Counted from the first letter of the stretch, positions 30,374 to 39,573 are shown. The stretch is DNA of 64,000 nucleotides from Rhodobacteraceae bacterium XHP0102 (GCA_025751475.1 JAOWLD010000002.1:62001-126000), one strand, 5' to 3'. Notes: a model not told the origin generated them from the letters alone. Made by a program: numbers and translations.

Positions 30374-30793
30374 GTGACTGCCACATATCTCGCTCAAAGC
30401 GCCTATGGCGCTGCCTCCGCCCCCGCACGCACAACCCGCGGCACCGAATATGCCGTTTTTGAAAAGATCACAGCCCGTTTGAAACGGGCCGCTGAAACCA
30501 ATGCCCCAATGTCCCTGATCGCTGAGGCCATCTATGACAATCGCCGCCTGTGGACCATGTTGGCCACGGATATTGCAAGCCCACACAACGGCCTTCCACA
30601 AGATTTGCGCGCGCGTTTATTCTACCTCGCGGAATTCACCGACCTGCACAGCCGCAAGATACTCAAGGGTGAGGGCGCGGTTGCGCCCCTTATCGAGATT
30701 AACCGCGCGGTTATGGCGGGACTAACCACCAACGCAGCCTCCAGTGCCGCGTCCAGCAGGCCAAATGACCAAGCAGTCGAGGTGGCGCTATGA
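30374..30793 (+). CDS. flaF: Flagellin regulator FlaF
   Basis: A 139-residue helical protein with a GTG start eight bases after AAGGA; it begins VTATYLAQSAYGAAS and has RTTRGTEYAVFEKITARLK and LAEFTDLHSRKIL, FlaF family hallmarks. FlaF is needed for flagellin synthesis or secretion in alphaproteobacteria and works with FlbT. Its stop overlaps the flbT start (ATGA). Confidence 0.93.
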   Translation: MTATYLAQSAYGAASAPARTTRGTEYAVFEKITARLKRAAETNAPMSLIAEAIYDNRRLWTMLATDIASPHNGLPQDLRARLFYLAEFTDLHSRKILKGEGAVAPLIEINRAVMAGLTTNAASSAASSRPNDQAVEVAL

Positions 30794-31248
30794 GTGGCCT
30801 TGTCCTGAAACTTGGCCCTAAAGAGCGTATCTTGATCAATGGGGCCGTGATCGAAAACGGGGATCGCAGATCACGTTTGTCAATCATGACACCCAATGCA
30901 AACATCTTGCGCTTGCGCGATGCCATTCACCCCGAACAGGTGAATACACCTGTAAGACGTGTCTGCTACATTGCGCAACTTGTCCTGTCAGGCGATGCCA
31001 ATCCGAGCGATGCCGAATTGCAGCTGATGCGCGGAATAGAGCAACTCAGCCAAGTGTTCACGGATGCAGATAGCCGCAAGATATTGGCGCAAGCGACCGA
31101 GGCGATCACACAAGGCCAGACCTATCATGCGCTGAAACACTTGCGCTTGTTGCTGCCGCGCGAAGAACGCTTGATGACGGCCCATAAGGCCATGAACCTG
31201 CGCAGCACCCATGCAAGCGATACGGCCGCTGTGCAGCGCCCGCAATAA
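30790..31248 (+). CDS. flbT: Flagellin mRNA regulator FlbT
   Basis: A 152-residue protein with the FlbT pattern SGLVLKLGPKERILINGAVIEN at the N-terminus and YHALKHLRLLLPREE (about 115-130). FlbT binds the 5' leader of flagellin mRNA and lowers its stability in Caulobacter; other alphaproteobacteria use it positively. Coupled to flaF and followed by the DUF1217 gene. Confidence 0.95.
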   Translation: MSGLVLKLGPKERILINGAVIENGDRRSRLSIMTPNANILRLRDAIHPEQVNTPVRRVCYIAQLVLSGDANPSDAELQLMRGIEQLSQVFTDADSRKILAQATEAITQGQTYHALKHLRLLLPREERLMTAHKAMNLRSTHASDTAAVQRPQ

Positions 31249-31266
31249 AAACTGCGAGACCATGAG

Positions 31267-32064
31267 ATGAGCTTTCAGCCCCTCCTTCCGCTTCCTGGCT
31301 ATGCTGGGTGGCGGTATCTCAACCGCAGCATGGATCAACAATTGAGCCTGTTTGCCGCCTCGCCCGTGCTCAAACGCGATATGGATTATTTTCGTGCGGA
31401 AATTGGAAAGATCACGTCAGCGGCGGATCTTGTGAAAGATTATCGCCTGCTGCGCGTCTCTCTCGCTGCTTTTGGCCTGCAAGATGATCTGCCGAACCGT
31501 GCCTTTATCACCCGCATCCTATCTGACGGCGTCTCAAATCCAGAGGCTTTGGCCAACAAATTGGCGGATAAGCGCTATCGTGCTTTTGCAGAAAGCTTTG
31601 GCTTTGGCAGCACATTGCCACCGCGCACGCAATCGGCGGGCTTTGCGGCGGAGGTTCTGTCGAAATTCCAAAGGCAAGAATTCGAGCGCGCGGTTGGCGC
31701 CCAAGATGAAACGATGCGCCTGGCGTTGACGGCATTGCGCGAATTACCCGACATCATTGCCGAAGACCTGTCCGAAAATGGGCTATGGTTTCGGGTGATG
31801 GGCAATCCGCCTTTACGCTCCGTGTTTGAAACGGCACTTGGCCTGCCAAGTTCGATCGGAAAGTTGGATCTGGACCTGCAGGTGGGTAATTTCAAATCCC
31901 GCGCCAAGGCCGTCTTTGGGGACGCCTCCCTCAAACAATTCTCCAACCCTGACCGTCAAGAAGACTTGATCCGCAATTTCATGACGCGTGCACAGCTTGC
32001 GGCACAACCTGCTGCGCTCAGCCCGATGTCCATCGCGCTGACCTTGCTTGGTGGGATGCGTTAA
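31267..32064 (+). CDS. DUF1217 domain-containing flagellar protein
   Basis: A 265-residue protein with the DUF1217 pattern: repeated KDMDYFRAEIGKITSAADLVKDYRLLRVSL-like helices and LADKRYRAFAESFGFG, and a C-terminal QEDLIRNFMTRAQL. DUF1217 proteins sit in alphaproteobacterial flagellar clusters; function is not established here. Last gene of the fliC unit; its stop overlaps the convergent fliI stop. Confidence 0.85.
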   Translation: MSFQPLLPLPGYAGWRYLNRSMDQQLSLFAASPVLKRDMDYFRAEIGKITSAADLVKDYRLLRVSLAAFGLQDDLPNRAFITRILSDGVSNPEALANKLADKRYRAFAESFGFGSTLPPRTQSAGFAAEVLSKFQRQEFERAVGAQDETMRLALTALRELPDIIAEDLSENGLWFRVMGNPPLRSVFETALGLPSSIGKLDLDLQVGNFKSRAKAVFGDASLKQFSNPDRQEDLIRNFMTRAQLAAQPAALSPMSIALTLLGGMR

Positions 32065-33398
32065 GCGACAGGATCATGGTCGGCCACCATTGGGTTTTCC
32101 GACAGATGCCCGCGCAACATGGCGAAGGCGGCATCTGGCCCGTCAGAAGAGGCTGCCAAAAACCGATCCAATATCGGAAACAACCGCAAGGCACGATCCG
32201 CGTCAGGGTCACCGCCTTCGCTGTAAAGCCCCGCTTGAACCATCATCTCAATCCGCTGATAGCCCGCCAAATTCGCCCGCAAATCAGCAAGAGCTGCGTT
32301 TTCTTCCGCACTTGCGCAATGGGGCAAGGCCCGCGACACCGACCGCAAGAGATCAATCGCAGGGAAGCGACCCCGCTCGGCAATGGCGCGATCGAGCACA
32401 ATATGACCGTCCAACACCCCCCGGAGCAGGTCCGCGACAGGCTCCTCCATATCGGAGCCAGCCACAAGAACCGAGAAAACCGCGGTGATATCCCCACGAC
32501 CCGTTCGCGGACCAGGACCCGCCCGTTCACACAGACGCATGATGGCCTGCGCCATTGATGGGGGGTATCCACGCATCTGCGCTCCTTCCCCCAAAGACAG
32601 GGCGACCTCGCGATAGGCCTCGGCAAAACGGGTGATGCTATCAGCCAAAAACACGATATGCGCCCCCTGATCCCGAAAATATTCAGCAATGCTCATCGCG
32701 GTGGTGGCGGCGCGCACACGTCTCAGCGCGGGCTGATCCGATGTCGCAGCGACAACCACGCTGCGCGCCATGCCCTCTGGCCCCAGAACATCCTCCACAA
32801 AATCCCGCAGCTCGCGCCCCCGTTCACCGATCAAGGCAATCACGGTGATATCCGCCTCCAAGTTTCGCGCCAGTCGCCCCAATAGGCTAGATTTTCCAAC
32901 CCCAGAACCTGCAAACAGACCCAAGCGCTGTCCGCGAACGATAGGCAGGGCCGTATCAAGCACCGCCAATCCCGTAGCCAAGCGCGCTCCAAACGGGCGG
33001 CGCGTGGCGGGCGGGGGTGGGGCGGCGTGAAGCGAAACCGCACGCGGGCCTGGGAACAGGGGGCGCCCGTCCAACGGGACGCCATCGGGATCAATAACCC
33101 GACCGATCCATGCGCCACTTGGCGCAATGCGGCGCGGCCCTAGGTGGCGCAAACTATCGCCCAGTCGCACCCCATCCCCACCGCCCTCGGGCATGATGGT
33201 GAGGCCCGTTTCATCTATCGCCAACACCTCACCCAAAAGATGCGCAGGCCCCATGCTGACGCGATCTCCAATTTCCGCCACGGCCTCGATCCCTGTGGCG
33301 CGAATGGCTTGGGGCATAATGGCGGTCACACGCCCCACAATGTGACGGGTCGAGACCGTCCGAATGCGGGATACAAGGGGAGCAAAGCTGTTTTCCAT
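32061..33398 (-). CDS. fliI: Flagellum-specific ATPase FliI
   Basis: A 445-residue F1-type ATPase. Walker A is FAGSGVGKSS (about residue 170), the conserved ERGRELRDFVED follows, and the Walker B region is VFLADSITRFAEA. FliI energises or assists export of rod, hook and filament parts with FliH and FliJ. No fliJ-like gene follows directly; the nearest FliJ-like candidate is at 38144. It is divergent from flgB. Confidence 0.95.
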   Translation of the reverse strand: MENSFAPLVSRIRTVSTRHIVGRVTAIMPQAIRATGIEAVAEIGDRVSMGPAHLLGEVLAIDETGLTIMPEGGGDGVRLGDSLRHLGPRRIAPSGAWIGRVIDPDGVPLDGRPLFPGPRAVSLHAAPPPPATRRPFGARLATGLAVLDTALPIVRGQRLGLFAGSGVGKSSLLGRLARNLEADITVIALIGERGRELRDFVEDVLGPEGMARSVVVAATSDQPALRRVRAATTAMSIAEYFRDQGAHIVFLADSITRFAEAYREVALSLGEGAQMRGYPPSMAQAIMRLCERAGPGPRTGRGDITAVFSVLVAGSDMEEPVADLLRGVLDGHIVLDRAIAERGRFPAIDLLRSVSRALPHCASAEENAALADLRANLAGYQRIEMMVQAGLYSEGGDPDADRALRLFPILDRFLAASSDGPDAAFAMLRGHLSENPMVADHDPVA

Positions 33399-33488
33399 GG
33401 TGACCCGCCTTTCTGCGCCTCGGCAATGAACCTTTTTTAAAGGAATCAGTCTTAATCCTTCGTGTAGTCATTGGAGGAAGAAGCCCCG

Positions 33489-33812
33489 ATGTTTCAGAAT
33501 TTGGAAATTTTTCACATGGCCAAATCGGCGGCAAAACACGCCGCTGCCCGACAGGCCTTGGTGGCGCAAAATATTGCCAATGCCGATACCCCTGCATATC
33601 GGGCGCAGGACCTCACAAGCTTTCAAAATGTGTTTGAACAAGGTCGCCCAGCACGGGTGATGGATGCAGGCGGTGTCGCCTCACCCAATGGCAACACTGT
33701 CTCGCTTGAAACCGAAATGCTGCGCGGGGTGGAGGCCGAACGCGCCCATTCACGCGCCATTCGAATATATCAATCCGCGCTTGCCACGATGCGCAGCGCC
33801 TTGGCGCGATAG
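33489..33812 (+). CDS. flgB: Flagellar basal-body rod protein FlgB
   Basis: A 107-residue proximal rod protein. It starts MFQNLEIFHMAKSAAKHAAARQ and carries the rod motif VAQNIANADTPAYRAQDL. ATG at 33489 is preceded by GGAGGAAG; an upstream TTG at 33471 is unlikely. First gene of the flgBC-fliE-fliQ-flgFGAH operon. Two TTAA elements lie in the upstream gap but 11 bases apart, not the CtrA spacing. Confidence 0.95.
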   Translation: MFQNLEIFHMAKSAAKHAAARQALVAQNIANADTPAYRAQDLTSFQNVFEQGRPARVMDAGGVASPNGNTVSLETEMLRGVEAERAHSRAIRIYQSALATMRSALAR

Positions 33813-33823
33813 GAGGTAAAGCT

Positions 33824-34216
33824 ATGGTTGAATTTTCAGGCGCCCTTTCGATTGCAGCCTCTGGTATGCGCGTGCAAAATCAACGCCTGCAATATGTCTC
33901 CGAGAATATCGCGAATTCGGACACCCCAGGCTATCAGCGCAAACTCACAACCTTCGAGCCAGATCGCGGCCCCGACCGCCCAAATGGCGCGGTGCGCACA
34001 GGGGACGTTATTCTTGACCGAACCGAAGCCACACGCATCTACGCACCGGGTCATCCGCTGGCCGATGAAAGCGGATATTACAACGGCTCCAACGTCAATT
34101 TGGTGGTGGAACTGGCCGATGCACGCGAGGCGCAGCGCAGCTATGAGGCCAATTTACGGATGTTTGAACAACTGCGGCAGATGTCCAGCCAGTTGAACGA
34201 ATTGTTGCGGAAATAG
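33824..34216 (+). CDS. flgC: Flagellar basal-body rod protein FlgC
   Basis: A 130-residue rod protein. It has the N-terminal rod motif RLQYVSENIANSDTPGYQRK and the C-terminal YNGSNVNLVVELADAREAQRSYEANL typical of FlgC. Strong Shine-Dalgarno (AGGAGG) before the ATG, 11 bases after flgB. Confidence 0.96.
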   Translation: MVEFSGALSIAASGMRVQNQRLQYVSENIANSDTPGYQRKLTTFEPDRGPDRPNGAVRTGDVILDRTEATRIYAPGHPLADESGYYNGSNVNLVVELADAREAQRSYEANLRMFEQLRQMSSQLNELLRK

Positions 34217-34224
34217 GTGCGGAT

Positions 34225-34545
34225 ATGGAATTGAAATCCTCCTATGCAGCCGCCGCTTACAGCAGACCAAGCGCCCCAAATGACACGGGTGGGCCAATCG
34301 GCAGACCAAGCACACGGTCGATCCATACCCCGAATGCCAATGATGCGTTTGAGACCGCCTTGCGGAATTTTGGCGCGACATTGGAAAACAGCGAAACCCT
34401 TGCCCGCAACGCGATGACAACTGGCGCTGACCCACATTCCCTGGTCATGGCTTTGGCGCAAACCGAATTGGCGGTGGAAACAGCCGTGACTGTGCGCAAT
34501 CGCGTGGTCGAGGCTTATCAAGAAATTCTGCGGATGCCTGTCTAG
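34225..34545 (+). CDS. fliE: Flagellar hook-basal body complex protein FliE
   Basis: A 106-residue protein whose C-terminal half matches FliE: DPHSLVMALAQTELAVETAVTVRNRVVEAYQEILRMPV (split: LAQTELAVETAVTVRN and VVEAYQEILRMPV). FliE links the MS ring to the rod. The N-terminal 40 residues are variable. It lies eight bases after flgC and ten before fliQ. Confidence 0.94.
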   Translation: MELKSSYAAAAYSRPSAPNDTGGPIGRPSTRSIHTPNANDAFETALRNFGATLENSETLARNAMTTGADPHSLVMALAQTELAVETAVTVRNRVVEAYQEILRMPV

Positions 34546-34555
34546 GGGTTCAAAA

Positions 34556-34825
34556 ATGATGACCGAAAGTCAATTTTACGATGCCATGCGCGAAGGCCTT
34601 TGGATCTCCATGGCCATTTCAGCCCCAATTCTGGGCGTGGCATTGATTGCAGGCACCGCCATTGGCCTTTTTCAGGCGCTGACATCCGTGCAGGAAATGA
34701 CCCTGACCTTCGTACCAAAACTCGCCGCAATTGTGGCTGTGTTCTGGGTCACCATGAGCTTCATGACCGAAAGCTTAACCACGTTTTTCGCCCAGACCCT
34801 TTTGCCGCTGATTGAGGGAATGTGA
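34556..34825 (+). CDS. fliQ: Flagellar export apparatus protein FliQ
   Basis: An 89-residue membrane protein with two hydrophobic helices (about 14-40 and 52-77) and the motif GTAIGLFQALTSVQEMTLTFVPK typical of FliQ (about 33-55; shortened: LFQALTSVQEMTLTFVPK). It is part of the FliPQR gate, whose partners fliP and fliR lie in other operons of this cluster. The stop overlaps flgF by one base (TGATG). Confidence 0.95.
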   Translation: MMTESQFYDAMREGLWISMAISAPILGVALIAGTAIGLFQALTSVQEMTLTFVPKLAAIVAVFWVTMSFMTESLTTFFAQTLLPLIEGM

Positions 34826-35547
34826 TGGAAAATGTCATTTACGCCACGCTTACGCGACAAAGCGGTCTTCTGCGTGAAATGAACGCGGTGGCCAACAACA
34901 TCGCCAATATCTCGACCAGTGGTTTCCGCGCGGAAGGCGTGCTGTTCTCTGAACACGTTGAGCGCACGGGCATCGGCAACGAAAGCCTATCCATGGCCGC
35001 TGCGATTGGGCGCTATATACAACCCGATCAAGGGCCAATCACGCCAACAGGCAGCCCGACCGACTTTGCCATTGAAGGCGAAGGATATTTCCTAATCGAG
35101 ACGCCAAACGGCCAAGCCCTGAGCCGCGCAGGCCATTTCACCCCAGACCAGAACGGGCAATTGGCCACGCTCGAGGGGCATCTGCTTTTGGACCAAGGGG
35201 GGGGACCAATTTTTGTGCCACCCGATGCGGGAAATATCCTTCTGGCGGGCGATGGAACGCTTTCGGCGGATGGTCGGCCATTGGCGCAGCTTGGGGTATG
35301 GCAGCCCATCGACCCAACCGAACTGGCCCATGCAGGCGGCACCTTATTGCGCGCCGAAAGCGGCTATGAGCCTGCGCCGCCAGCAAAATTGCTGCAGGGG
35401 TTTCTTGAAGGGTCCAACGTCAATCCAATCGCACAGATTGCCCGCATGATCGAAGTGCAGCGCGCCTATGAGATGGGTCAGAACTTTCACGACCGCGAGG
35501 ATCAACGTCAACGCGACAGCATCCGACAGCTTGGCAATCGCACATAA
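34825..35547 (+). CDS. flgF: Flagellar basal-body rod protein FlgF
   Basis: A 240-residue proximal rod protein. It has NAVANNIANISTSGFRAEG near the N-terminus, the middle FAIEGEGYFLIETPNGQALSR block and the C-terminal GSNVNPIAQIARMIEVQRAYE. ATG at 34825 overlaps the fliQ stop; a GTG at 34822 is also in frame. It precedes flgG as usual. Confidence 0.95.
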   Translation: MENVIYATLTRQSGLLREMNAVANNIANISTSGFRAEGVLFSEHVERTGIGNESLSMAAAIGRYIQPDQGPITPTGSPTDFAIEGEGYFLIETPNGQALSRAGHFTPDQNGQLATLEGHLLLDQGGGPIFVPPDAGNILLAGDGTLSADGRPLAQLGVWQPIDPTELAHAGGTLLRAESGYEPAPPAKLLQGFLEGSNVNPIAQIARMIEVQRAYEMGQNFHDREDQRQRDSIRQLGNRT

Positions 35548-35563
35548 ATCGAAAGGATAAATG

Positions 35564-36349
35564 ATGAGAGCGTTAAGCATTGCGGCAACGGGCATGAGCG
35601 CACAGCAAATGCGGGTGGAGGTGATCGCAAACAACCTCGCCAATATGAACACCACGGGATATTCCACCCGCCGCGCGGAATTTGCCGACCTGCATTATCA
35701 GCAGATGACACGCGCTGGATCGATAAGCGCATCCGATGGCAGCCTTGTGCCAACGGGGGTGCAATTGGGCCTCGGCGTGCGGCCTGCATCCGTTTCCGTG
35801 ATCGTGGCACAGGGCAGTCTGACGCAAACAGGCGCGACCTTGGATGTGGCCATAGAAGGGCCAGGCTATATCGAGGTCACGCTTCCGTCTGGGCAAGCCG
35901 CCTTCACACGCGATGGCGCATTAAAGCAAACGGGCGAAGGTGAATTGGTCACCGCGGACGGGTTTGCGGTCGCGCCTGGCATCACCATCCCGCCTGATGC
36001 GCGCTCCCTCTCCATCAATGCAGAAGGGGAAGTTTACGCCTTCTTTGCCAATCAAATCGATGCCGAACTTTTGGGGCAGATTTCCATGGCGGGCTTTGCC
36101 AACCCGCGCGGGCTTGAGGCGATTGGCTCCAACCTCTTTGTGGAAACAGCCGCCTCCGGCGCGGCACTGATTGGGACGGCAGGCCGTGACGGGCTTGGCA
36201 CCTTGCGACAAGGCTATCTGGAAGAAAGCTCGGTTGATGCTGTGCAAGAACTCACAGATCTGATCGAGGCTCAACGTGGCTATGAATTGAACGCCAAAGT
36301 CATCACGGCCGCCGACCAGATGCTCGGCGCAACCACGCAAATCAGATGA
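35564..36349 (+). CDS. flgG: Flagellar distal rod protein FlgG
   Basis: A 261-residue distal rod protein starting MRALSIAATGMSAQQMRVEVIANNLANMNTTGYSTRR, matching FlgG (VIANNLANMNTTGY). The C-terminus has EESSVDAVQELTDLIEAQRGYELNAKVI. AAAGGA lies six bases before the ATG at 35564; the ATG at 35561 is close behind and cannot be excluded. It forms the distal rod in the P- and L-ring zone. Confidence 0.96.
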   Translation: MRALSIAATGMSAQQMRVEVIANNLANMNTTGYSTRRAEFADLHYQQMTRAGSISASDGSLVPTGVQLGLGVRPASVSVIVAQGSLTQTGATLDVAIEGPGYIEVTLPSGQAAFTRDGALKQTGEGELVTADGFAVAPGITIPPDARSLSINAEGEVYAFFANQIDAELLGQISMAGFANPRGLEAIGSNLFVETAASGAALIGTAGRDGLGTLRQGYLEESSVDAVQELTDLIEAQRGYELNAKVITAADQMLGATTQIR

Positions 36350-36360
36350 AAGGGCCCGCC

Positions 36361-36819
36361 ATGATCTGGCGTTATCTTCTGCTTCTGTGTCTATTGGGAA
36401 CAGGGCAAATGGCTTTGGCGCAAACCGTCATCGCCACCACCACCATCCGAAGCCAGCACATCATCGGCCCAGAGCATCTCACATTGATCGAGGAGACCGT
36501 GGCAGGCGGCATCCACGACCCGAATGAAATCATCGGGCAGGAGGCGCGGGTGAATATTTATTCAGGGCGACCCATTTTTGCGAGTGATTTGACCGCACCT
36601 GCCGTTATCGCACGCAATGAAATCATCACCTTGCGCTATGTGCAGGGCAATCTCTCAATCCTGACCGAGGGGCGCGCCTTGGACCGTGGTGCAGTTGGTG
36701 ACCGACTGCGCGTGATGAACCTCAGTTCCCGAATGACCATAAGCGGTCAGGTTTTGGCTGCGGGTCTGGTGCAGGTGGCCGCAGGCCCTGCAAGCACCGC
36801 ATTGGCCAGATTGCCCTAA
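36361..36819 (+). CDS. flgA: Flagellar P-ring assembly chaperone FlgA
   Basis: A 152-residue secreted protein with a signal peptide (hydrophobic residues about 4-20, cleavage near MALAQ) and the SAF-like domain GQEARVNIYSGRPIFASDL and GAVGDRLRVMNLSSRMTISGQVLAAGLV. It helps P-ring (FlgI) formation in the periplasm. AAAGGG stands six bases before the ATG at 36361; an alternative ATG at 36346 overlaps the flgG stop. Confidence 0.92.
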   Translation: MIWRYLLLLCLLGTGQMALAQTVIATTTIRSQHIIGPEHLTLIEETVAGGIHDPNEIIGQEARVNIYSGRPIFASDLTAPAVIARNEIITLRYVQGNLSILTEGRALDRGAVGDRLRVMNLSSRMTISGQVLAAGLVQVAAGPASTALARLP

Positions 36820-36836
36820 TGCAAGGTGTCGCAGAT

Positions 36837-37562
36837 ATGAAAACCCTTCCCCTGCTTCTGATTGTTATGGTGCTCTGTGCAGGCTGCAGCCGAATTGAGA
36901 ATATCGGACGTGCGCCAGAATTCAACGCGGCCAGTGATCGCGTAGCCTATGCCGTGTCGGATCCGCGCGTCACCAATGGGGTAGCAGGCGGTGGGGCGAC
37001 CCGTGATGCTTCGCTTTGGATGTCGGGACGCACCTCGCTTTTGGGGGACCGGCGCGCCTCGGTGCAAGGGGATATCTTGACGGTTGTGGTGGAAATTGAC
37101 GAAAGCGCGGAAATGGAAAATTCCTCGCAACGCGGACGCTCTGGGAGTGAAAGCCTTGCGATGCCGCAAATTCTGGGGATCCCACAACGGCTTGATCGCC
37201 GCTTGCCCGATGGGGCCAGCATGGCTGATGCGGTGGACACAAACTCCAACAGCAGCTCATCTGGGAACGGATCCACACGGCGCTCCGAAAGCCTGACCCT
37301 GCGGATTGCCGCGACCATCGTGGATGTATTGCCCAATGGCGTTTTGCAAATCGAGGGCAGTCAAGAGGTTCGCGTGAATTTCGAGCTGCGGGAATTGCTG
37401 ATCTCTGGTTTCGTTCGCCCCGAAGACATTTCACGGCGCAATGAAATCACATATGACAAGGTCGCGTCAGCGCGCATTTCCTACGGTGGTCGCGGGCAGA
37501 TCACAGATATGCAACAGCCCCGATATGGTCAGCAATTGGCCGATATCATCCTACCATTTTGA
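36837..37562 (+). CDS. flgH: Flagellar L-ring lipoprotein FlgH
   Basis: A 241-residue lipoprotein. The N-terminus MKTLPLLLIVMVLCAGC carries a lipobox (VLCAGC). The body has SLLGDRRASVQGDILTVVVEIDESA and the C-terminal VLPNGVLQIEGSQEVRVNFELRELLISGFVRPEDI with ISYGGRGQ, all FlgH marks. It builds the outer-membrane L ring. The ATG at 36819 would add six unlike residues, so 36837 was chosen. Confidence 0.94.
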   Translation: MKTLPLLLIVMVLCAGCSRIENIGRAPEFNAASDRVAYAVSDPRVTNGVAGGGATRDASLWMSGRTSLLGDRRASVQGDILTVVVEIDESAEMENSSQRGRSGSESLAMPQILGIPQRLDRRLPDGASMADAVDTNSNSSSSGNGSTRRSESLTLRIAATIVDVLPNGVLQIEGSQEVRVNFELRELLISGFVRPEDISRRNEITYDKVASARISYGGRGQITDMQQPRYGQQLADIILPF

Positions 37563-37571
37563 GGTTATTTG

Positions 37572-38147
37572 ATGCTGCGCATCTTGATCCCCGTCCTCTT
37601 TATCCTTTTGGGCATAGGCCTTGGCGCGGGCGCAGGCATCATGCTGCGCCCCACACCCGAGATGGCCGAAACAGAAAGCGAGGCTGAAGACGCGGATCCA
37701 AATTCCACTTCTGACACAGCCCAAGAAGATATAAGCGCAGACACCGCACAAGACGGAACCACCCCGCAAGCGGTGGAGAACAGCGCAGCCATAGACGGGC
37801 GCGTCATGCCTGGATCGACTGCCAATCTTGAATATGTACGTCTGAACAACCAATTCATTGTGCCGATTGTGCGCGAGGGCACGGTGCGCTCCTTGGTGGT
37901 TTTGTCCCTCGTTCTGGAGGTTGAAACGGGCCAGAACCAATTGGTCTTTAATCGCGAGCCACGCTTGCGCGATGCTTTGTTGCGGGTGATGTTTGCCCAT
38001 GCCAATGCAGGCGGCTTTGACGATGTCTTTACCTCGTCTCTGGCGATGACACCCTTGCGCCAAGGGATGCGGGAGGCGGCGATTGCGGTGTTGGGGCATA
38101 TTGTGAACGATGTATTGATCGTGGATATCATGCGCCAAGATGCCTAA
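37572..38147 (+). CDS. FliL-like flagellar basal-body protein (paralogue)
   Basis: A 191-residue protein with one N-terminal membrane helix (about 4-24), an acidic linker (about 32-75) and a C-terminal domain resembling FliL: EYVRLNNQFIVPIV, VLSLVLEVETG and LRDALLRVMFAHANAGGF. A second, shorter FliL is coded at 47314. FliL proteins support stator function or torque. GAGG lies eight bases before the ATG. Last gene of the flgB operon, convergent with the small gene at 38144 by a four-base overlap. Confidence 0.75.
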   Translation: MLRILIPVLFILLGIGLGAGAGIMLRPTPEMAETESEAEDADPNSTSDTAQEDISADTAQDGTTPQAVENSAAIDGRVMPGSTANLEYVRLNNQFIVPIVREGTVRSLVVLSLVLEVETGQNQLVFNREPRLRDALLRVMFAHANAGGFDDVFTSSLAMTPLRQGMREAAIAVLGHIVNDVLIVDIMRQDA

Positions 38148-38488
38148 GCGCCCCGCGACAGCGCGTCCATCACCTGCCATTTACCCAAGGCCCGCGCGGC
38201 ACTGTTTCGCAGGGGTTCGCCCTGCGCATGAAGCTGGGCCAGCGCGCCTGTGATCCCCCGCTCCTTCTGATCAAGATAGGCCAAGCGCGCGGCACAGATC
38301 CCACCCATATTCGCCTCGATCTCGAACCGAGCGATGCGCGCCCGTTCTGAACGCACCGCGCCAAGATCGGCCTCACAGCTTCGGATTTTTTCCAAATGTT
38401 GGACAAAAAGGGCCAAATCCCGCTCCCGCATGAGGGCCGCTATGGGCAGCAAGCCCGCAAGCCTTGGATCATGGTGCGGCTTTGTCAT
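38144..38488 (-). CDS. Small helical protein downstream of flhB, possible FliJ analogue
   Basis: A 114-residue, charged, probably all-helical protein without signal or membrane segment. I do not recognise a named family. LFVQHLEKIRSCEADLGAVRSERARIARFEIEANMG followed by ARLAYLDQKERGITGALAQL suggests two long helices, the shape of FliJ (split here as LEKIRSCEADLGAVRSERA and LAYLDQKERGITGALAQL). No other FliJ gene is in the cluster. It is coupled to flhB by an ATGA overlap. Confidence 0.6.
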   Translation of the reverse strand: MTKPHHDPRLAGLLPIAALMRERDLALFVQHLEKIRSCEADLGAVRSERARIARFEIEANMGGICAARLAYLDQKERGITGALAQLHAQGEPLRNSAARALGKWQVMDALSRGA

Positions 38489-39573
38489 CTCACATATCCC
38501 TGAATTTGATGCCGCATCCGATCTGCAAATCGAATGGCCGCCGCCACTGCGCGGTAATGATCCGGCTGAATTTCAGCCCCAAGATCAACGGCGGCGTATA
38601 GCGCACGCGCCGATGCGGGATCATGATAGATTGGCACGGCCGAGGCCTGCGCCGCCTCACGGATGCGTGCGGCAACCGCATCAACACCTTTGGCCACGCA
38701 GATTGGCACCTGCCCCGATCTGCGCTCCCATGATAGCGCGATTGCATAATGGGTCGGGTTGACGATGACCACATCGGCCTTTGGCACATCGGCAATCATT
38801 CGGTTGGTTGCAATCTCCACAGCGCGCTGCCTGCGGGTCTGTTTCAGCGCGGGATCACCTTCGGCGCGCTTCATCGCCTCCGTCATTTCTTGGCGCGACA
38901 TTCGATTTTGCCGCAAATGTCGGAAATACTGCCAGATGTAATCTATCCCACCCACCAAGAGCGAAATCAAAAAGACGATCAAAATGAATTCCGCCATCAA
39001 CCGTGCCAAGAGCATAAAAAACTGCGCGGCACTTCCGTAGAGCGACACCAAAATAACATCGCGTTGGCGCCAAAGAACCACGGCCAAAACAACGGCATAA
39101 ACACCTAGTTTGACAGCTGATTTGACAAAGGCAAAAAGGCCATCCGCTCCAAATTTCTGCTTTGCATTGCTCAGCAGGCTGATGCGGTTAAGCTTGGGTT
39201 CCAGCTTTTTTGGCGCAAAAATCCAACCGCGCTGTGCGGTCAGTGCAAACACGATCAGGCCCGCTGGCACCGCCGTGACAATCGCCAAAGGCATAAAAGC
39301 CTCAAAAATCAACTGTCCGACCAAGCCCTGACCACCGTCCGTCAAGATCAAATGGGCAAGCGCCTCCGCCTGATCGAGGATTACGACCAAAAGGTCCCCC
39401 AAGGATTGAAAAGCCGCACCCCCAAAAATGAAGCCGCCCAAGAGAAGCCCTGCGTAAATCAAGGCGGTGTTCAAATCTGCCGATCTGGGAATGTCCCCTT
39501 TGCGCCGCGCCTCCTCTAGTTTTTCGCGCGTGGCTTCAAAGGGCTTTTCATCGGGGGATTGATCCTCGCTCAT
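38485..39573 (-). CDS. flhB: Flagellar export switch protein FlhB
   Basis: A 362-residue membrane protein. An N-terminal cytoplasmic segment ending in EEARRKGDIPRSADL precedes four membrane helices (about 28-210); the cytoplasmic domain contains the autocleavage motif NPTH (VIVNPTHYAIALSWE, about 264-278). It switches substrate specificity from hook to filament. Coupled with fliR upstream (ATGA overlap) and the FliJ-like gene downstream. Confidence 0.96.
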   Translation of the reverse strand: MSEDQSPDEKPFEATREKLEEARRKGDIPRSADLNTALIYAGLLLGGFIFGGAAFQSLGDLLVVILDQAEALAHLILTDGGQGLVGQLIFEAFMPLAIVTAVPAGLIVFALTAQRGWIFAPKKLEPKLNRISLLSNAKQKFGADGLFAFVKSAVKLGVYAVVLAVVLWRQRDVILVSLYGSAAQFFMLLARLMAEFILIVFLISLLVGGIDYIWQYFRHLRQNRMSRQEMTEAMKRAEGDPALKQTRRQRAVEIATNRMIADVPKADVVIVNPTHYAIALSWERRSGQVPICVAKGVDAVAARIREAAQASAVPIYHDPASARALYAAVDLGAEIQPDHYRAVAAAIRFADRMRHQIQGYVR

